A DNA stretch of 64,000 nucleotides from Paracidovorax cattleyae (lineage in GTDB: Bacteria; Pseudomonadota; Gammaproteobacteria; Burkholderiales; Burkholderiaceae_C). The notes beneath the pieces were generated by a model. It was not told the DNA's origin, did not search any database, and was given only the letters and a program-made list of their open reading frames with translations. The stretch spans positions 1 to 64,000 of the forward strand of contig NZ_FNJL01000027.1 of the NCBI RefSeq assembly GCF_900104515.1, in the 5' to 3' direction. Positions 58,239-64,000 of the stretch are shown in pieces (positions within the stretch are counted from its first letter, which is position 1; each line of letters starts with the position of its first letter). The position numbers were made by a program, and so were the translations under genes.

Positions 58239-59843
58239 TCACATGCGGAAAATGCCGAACTTCGTGCCCTCGACGGGCGCATTGCGCGCGGCGGCCAGGC
58301 CCAGCGCCAGCACGCGGCGCGTGTCCGCGGGGTCGATCACCCCATCGTCCCACAGCCGCGCCGTGGCGTAGTAGGGGTGGCCCTGCTCTTCGTACTGGCG
58401 GCGGATCGGCGCCTTGAACGCCTCTTCCTCCTCCAGGCTCCAGCTGCCGCCCTTGCCTTCGATCCCGTCGCGCCGCACGGTGGCCAGCACGCTCGCGGCC
58501 TGCTCGCCGCCCATCACCGAGATGCGCGCGTTCGGCCACATCCAGAGGAAGCGTGGTGAGTAGGCGCGGCCGCACATGCCGTAATTGCCGGCGCCGAACG
58601 ATCCGCCGATGACGATCGTGAACTTCGGCACCGCCGCCGTGGCCACCGCGGTCACCATCTTGGCGCCGTTGCGCGCGATGCCTTCGTTCTCGTACTTGCG
58701 GCCCACCATGAAGCCGGTGATGTTCTGCAGGAACACCAGCGGGATCTTGCGCTGGCAGCACAGCTCGATGAAATGCGCGCCCTTCAGGGCCGCTTCCGAG
58801 AACAGGATGCCGTTGTTGGCGATGATGCCCACGGGCATGCCCTCGATGCGGGCGAAGCCCGTGACCAGCGTGGTGCCGTAGCGCGCCTTGAATTCGTCGA
58901 ATTCGCTGCCGTCCACGATGCGCGCGATGATCTCGCGCACGTCGAACGGCTTGCGCGTATCCACCGGAATCACGCCGTACAGCTCCTGCGCCTCGAACGC
59001 AGGCGCCTGCGGCGCCGCAGCGCCGGCGGCCGGCGCGCGCTCGCGGTTCAGGTTGCGCACCGCATGGCGCGCGAGCTGCAGCGCATGCAGGTCGTTCTGC
59101 GCGAGATGGTCGGCCACGCCCGACAGGCGCGTATGCACGTCGCCGCCGCCCAGGTCCTCGGCGGTCACCACCTCGCCGGTGGCCGCCTTCACGAGCGGCG
59201 GGCCGCCCAGGAAGATCGTCCCCTGGTTCTTCACGATGATGGACTCGTCGCTCATCGCCGGCACGTACGCCCCGCCCGCCGTGCAGCTGCCCATCACCAC
59301 CGCGATCTGCGCGATGCCCTGCGCGCTCATCTGCGCCTGGTTGTAGAAGATGCGGCCGAAGTGGTCCCGGTCGGGAAACACCTCGTCCTGGTTCGGCAGG
59401 TTGGCGCCTCCCGAATCGACCAGGTAGATGCACGGCAGGCGGTTCTGCTGCGCGATCTCCTGCGCCCGCAGGTGCTTCTTCACGGTCATCGGATAGTAGG
59501 TGCCTCCCTTCACCGTGGCGTCGTTGCACACCACCATGCAGTCCACGCCGCTCACCCGGCCGATGCCCGCGATCAGGCCCGCGCCCGGCGCCTCGTCGCC
59601 GTACATGCCGAGCGCAGCCAGCGGCGCGATCTCCAGGAACGGGGAGCCCGGGTCCAGCAGTTCGCGCACACGGTCGCGCGGCAGCAGCTTGCCGCGCGCG
59701 GTGTGCTTGGCGCGCGCGGCTTCGCTGCCGCCCAGGGCCACCTGGTCCGCGCGGTCGCGCAGATCCTGCACGAGCACGCGCATCGCGGAAGCATTGGCCT
59801 GGAAATCGGCCGAGCGGGGATTGAGGCGGGATTCGAGGATCAT
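58239..59843 (-). CDS. liuB: Methylcrotonyl-CoA carboxylase beta (carboxyltransferase) subunit
   Basis: A 534-residue carboxyltransferase, the family's usual length. It shows [40 protein letters not shown] and [20 protein letters not shown], patterns specific to the methylcrotonyl-CoA type, plus [18 protein letters not shown]. It transfers the carboxyl group from biotin to methylcrotonyl-CoA together with LiuD. The ATG at 59843 is chosen from the conserved start [14 protein letters not shown]. It lies 20 bases after the acyl-CoA ligase gene. Confidence 0.95.
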   Translation of the reverse strand: MILESRLNPRSADFQANASAMRVLVQDLRDRADQVALGGSEAARAKHTARGKLLPRDRVRELLDPGSPFLEIAPLAALGMYGDEAPGAGLIAGIGRVSGVDCMVVCNDATVKGGTYYPMTVKKHLRAQEIAQQNRLPCIYLVDSGGANLPNQDEVFPDRDHFGRIFYNQAQMSAQGIAQIAVVMGSCTAGGAYVPAMSDESIIVKNQGTIFLGGPPLVKAATGEVVTAEDLGGGDVHTRLSGVADHLAQNDLHALQLARHAVRNLNRERAPAAGAAAPQAPAFEAQELYGVIPVDTRKPFDVREIIARIVDGSEFDEFKARYGTTLVTGFARIEGMPVGIIANNGILFSEAALKGAHFIELCCQRKIPLVFLQNITGFMVGRKYENEGIARNGAKMVTAVATAAVPKFTIVIGGSFGAGNYGMCGRAYSPRFLWMWPNARISVMGGEQAASVLATVRRDGIEGKGGSWSLEEEEAFKAPIRRQYEEQGHPYYATARLWDDGVIDPADTRRVLALGLAAARNAPVEGTKFGIFRM

Positions 59844-59863
59844 GGAAGGACGGGAGGAAGATT

Positions 59864-61597
<1,734 letters not shown>

Positions 61598-61780
61598 GGC
61601 AGTTGTCTCCTGGTCATGCGGTCTCTGGCGGACCGGCGGCCGGCGGTGTGCGGCATATGCGGGACAGCATGCCGGCGGACGCGGCCGCATGGACCAAGCA
61701 TACGCCCCCGGGCCGCCGTCCGGGCCACCGATCAGGCCACACAGGTTGCAATTCGCGCCACGGGGCCGCACACTCCCTGC

Positions 61781-62833
61781 ATGACGACAAAGCCCCCGGC
61801 ACCTGCCAGCGCCGCGCCGCAGCCGGTGGCAGCCACGCCCATGGCCTTCGTCGATGCCATCGTGCATGCCTACGTCCAGCGCGGCATGAACCCTGCCAAT
61901 GCCCTGGCCACGGCACAAATCCCGCCACGCAGCCTGCAGAACCCGCAGGCCCGCATCACTGCCCTGCAGATGGAGGCGCTGTCCGCCGCCGCCATGCGCG
62001 AGCTCGACGACGAGGCCCTGGGATGGTTCTCACGGCGCCTGCCCTGGGGCAGCTACGGCATGCTGGCGCGCGCCTCCATCAGCTCCCCCACGCTGGGCAT
62101 CGCGTTGCGCCGCTGGTGCCGCCACCATGCGCTCCTCGCGGACGACATCGGCCTGCACCTGGACGCCGACGGCGGCACCGCCACGCTGTCGCTGTCCGAG
62201 CACCACGAACTCGGCGTGCTGCGCGAGTTCTGCACCGTCTCCGTGCTGCGCAATGCCCTCGGGCTGGCCTGCTGGTTCATCGACTCCCGGCTGCCGCTGC
62301 TGGATGCGGCCTTTCCGTTCCAGCCGCCGCCGCACGCCGCGGTCTATCCGCTGCTCTTCGGGGTGGCTCCGCGCTTCGGAGCCCCCCAGGCCCTGCTGCG
62401 GTTCGACGCGCGCTACCTCGACCTGCCCCTGCAACGCGACGAGGACGCGCTGCAGCTGATGCTGCAACGCGCCCTGCCCCTCACCGTGCGCCAGTACCGC
62501 CGCGACCGCCTGCTGGTGCAGCGCGTGCGGCAGGCGCTGGCCCACGCACCGGAGCTGTCCCACAGCGCGCAGACGCTGGCCGCCGCACTGCACGTCTCGC
62601 CCCGCACCCTGCACCGCCAGCTCCGGGAGGAAGGCGCCTCGCTGCAGACCCTGAAGGACGAGGCCCGCCAGTTGCGCGCGCGGGATCTGCTCCAGCGCAC
62701 GGACCGGCCCGTCAAGGCCGTGGCCCAGGCAGCCGGCTTCGCCAGCGAGAAAAGCTTCATGCGCGCCTTCCGGCAGTGGACGGGCATGTCCCCGACCGCC
62801 TACCGGCAGCACCAGCGCGCCTACAGGCCGTAG
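61781..62833 (+). CDS. AraC-family transcriptional regulator
   Basis: A 350-residue regulator. The C-terminal AraC DNA-binding domain has two helix-turn-helix units, [20 protein letters not shown] and [20 protein letters not shown], ending in TGMSPTAYR. The N-terminal 200 residues resemble the arabinose-binding-like domain of OruR/ArgR-type regulators. It is divergent from the liu-type operon and is likely its activator. Its 3' end overlaps that of the convergent phosphatase gene by 13 bases. Confidence 0.93.
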   Translation: MTTKPPAPASAAPQPVAATPMAFVDAIVHAYVQRGMNPANALATAQIPPRSLQNPQARITALQMEALSAAAMRELDDEALGWFSRRLPWGSYGMLARASISSPTLGIALRRWCRHHALLADDIGLHLDADGGTATLSLSEHHELGVLREFCTVSVLRNALGLACWFIDSRLPLLDAAFPFQPPPHAAVYPLLFGVAPRFGAPQALLRFDARYLDLPLQRDEDALQLMLQRALPLTVRQYRRDRLLVQRVRQALAHAPELSHSAQTLAAALHVSPRTLHRQLREEGASLQTLKDEARQLRARDLLQRTDRPVKAVAQAAGFASEKSFMRAFRQWTGMSPTAYRQHQRAYRP

Positions 62834-64000
62834 CAGCGTCTCAGCCCGCCATATTCGTAATAGCGGCTGCCGCCCGCATGGCGGGCCCCTTCGCAGGCCG
62901 CGGGGAAATCCACTTCCTGCTCGTTGAACAGCATCTTCACCAGGACCATGCCGCCCGCGTCGCGCACCACGTCCCACTGCACGTTCGTGGTCATCGGGGA
63001 GACATCCTCGCCGCGCCAGGGATTGCCGGCATAGGCATAGGTCTGCGCGCGCGGCACGGGCGTGGAGGCATTGCGCAGCCCCAGGCGCGCGGTGAACGGA
63101 ATCATCACTTCCGCATGGGTGAAGCGCAGCCGTGCCACCCGCTCCATCCGGCCCTGCGCGATACGGCCCACCTCGTCGAAGAAGTCCTGCAGCAGCCCCT
63201 GCGTGAAGCGGGTCGTGACGCCGCCATACTCGGTCGCGGCCGGCCCCTTCCCGTAGAAGTCGTCGATGTCCTGCAGGTACGCGAAGGTCGGCGCATGCTC
63301 CGCCGGCATGTACGCGCTGAAATCCACGCCGCCGGTCTCCTGCCGCATGCCCGGCGCGATGATGTAGAGCTCGTAGAGCAGCGCTGCCGCGTCCACGATG
63401 CCCTGGATCTTCGTCTTCCCATCCCCGGTCAGCGTGCTCGTGAAGCGGCCGTCCGCGCTCGCGAAGGTGTGGGTGCCATTGTTGGAAAAGCTGTAGCTGC
63501 CGGCATCCAGCCTGTCGATGAACGCCGCGGTGAACAGGCGCTCCAGCACCGCCCTCGCATGGGCCCGTACATCGGGCGCGGCACGCGCCGCCGCCACCCT
63601 GGCCGCGGCCTCCGCACCGTAGCCGGCGGCATCCTTGCCTGCCGCGTAGCGCTGGTAATCCAGGCTGGCGGCCAGCACCGCGGCATGCACGGCGGAGCCG
63701 TCAGGCACTGCATCACCCGTGGCCGACAGCTTGTGCGGATAGAGCTGGTAGCGGTCCACCACGCCAGGCACGATCGCTCCGGCCACGGCAGGCGCGGCGG
63801 CAGCCAGGGACGCGGCGAAGAACTGCGAGCTGTCCACCGCCCGGTCCTGTCCGGAATGCAGTACCTCCACCTGCCGGGGGCGCCCCTGGAAGCTCTGCCC
63901 GCCGAACAGCCCGGCATCGCGCTGCACCAGCCGCGCCGCCAGCTGGCGGTGCTCGGCGATGCCCACCTGGGTCAGGTTGCCATAGCCCGGCGTGCCGATG
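62821..64000 (-). CDS. MINPP-like histidine-type acid phosphatase (partial)
   Basis: The C-terminal 392 residues of a histidine phosphatase; the N-terminus with the RHG motif lies beyond the right edge. The first visible part, YGNLTQVGIAEHRQLAARLV, matches the region just after RHG. The proton-donor motif appears as RLRFTHAEVMIPFTARLGL (HAE), as in multiple inositol polyphosphate phosphatases and bacterial MINPP phytases, rather than the HD of AppA. It probably releases phosphate from phytate or other phosphomonoesters in the periplasm. The stop is a TAG inside the 3' end of the AraC-family gene. Confidence 0.8.
   Translation of the reverse strand, partial: IGTPGYGNLTQVGIAEHRQLAARLVQRDAGLFGGQSFQGRPRQVEVLHSGQDRAVDSSQFFAASLAAAAPAVAGAIVPGVVDRYQLYPHKLSATGDAVPDGSAVHAAVLAASLDYQRYAAGKDAAGYGAEAAARVAAARAAPDVRAHARAVLERLFTAAFIDRLDAGSYSFSNNGTHTFASADGRFTSTLTGDGKTKIQGIVDAAALLYELYIIAPGMRQETGGVDFSAYMPAEHAPTFAYLQDIDDFYGKGPAATEYGGVTTRFTQGLLQDFFDEVGRIAQGRMERVARLRFTHAEVMIPFTARLGLRNASTPVPRAQTYAYAGNPWRGEDVSPMTTNVQWDVVRDAGGMVLVKMLFNEQEVDFPAACEGARHAGGSRYYEYGGLRRCYGL

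Overview
The window is high-GC DNA from a beta-proteobacterium, most likely a member of the Comamonadaceae close to Acidovorax. This rests on an Omp32-type porin, tandem Bug-type tricarboxylate-transporter binding proteins, a double-length UvrA, a leucine/isovalerate (liu) operon and dense operons with ATGA or TGATG junctions. No rRNA, tRNA, CRISPR array or insertion sequence was seen.

Layout. 1-9306 (minus): a beta-oxidation operon resembling pimeloyl-CoA (pim) degradation (bifunctional FadB/J-like enzyme, two acyl-CoA dehydrogenases, enoyl-CoA hydratase, CaiB CoA-transferase), two Bug binding proteins and the start of etfB, with a divergent LysR gene at 9425. 10506-13397: htpX, a DUF3025 gene and pyrC. 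13615-15529: a sensor kinase/response regulator pair. Divergent from it, 15709-23738 is a tightly overlapped nine-gene operon: outer-membrane lipoprotein, FtsX-type permease, ABC ATPase, HlyD-type lipoprotein, HAD phosphatase, alpha/beta hydrolase, two SMR-like four-helix proteins and a DegT-type aminotransferase. Facing it, 23764-27249 (minus) carries an arginase-like UPF0489 protein, a FemAB-like GNAT protein and a class III aminotransferase. Together these look like an uncharacterised biosynthesis-plus-export locus with its own two-component system, and they are the best candidate here for an undescribed system.

27250-32059 is a visibly AT-richer accessory island. It holds a DUF6402-type gene, a small membrane protein, two tandem paralogous cysteine-containing secreted proteins, another exported unknown and a lytic-transglycosylase gene broken by about four frameshifts. 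It looks like remains of an antibacterial effector/immunity locus. 32063-37924 encodes a 1953-residue tandem UvrA. 38156-42775 holds an orphan ABC binding protein, a 61-residue membrane protein, a porin and an MFS symporter. 42948-44409 is an overlapping trio (DsbA-family isomerase, DUF1289 protein, YbaK-like deacylase).

44517-51281 (minus) is a peptide ABC importer operon ending in an M20 peptidase, with a divergent LysR gene. 52444-61597 (minus) is a liu-type operon: acyl-CoA ligase, methylcrotonyl-CoA carboxylase beta and alpha subunits, enoyl-CoA hydratase, a DUF4126 membrane protein, a GhrA-like reductase and HMG-CoA lyase. An AraC-family gene is divergent from it. The alpha-subunit gene is preceded by a remnant copy of a biotin-carboxylase 5' end and a perfect 19-bp inverted repeat around its start codon. 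The window ends inside a MINPP-like histidine phosphatase gene.
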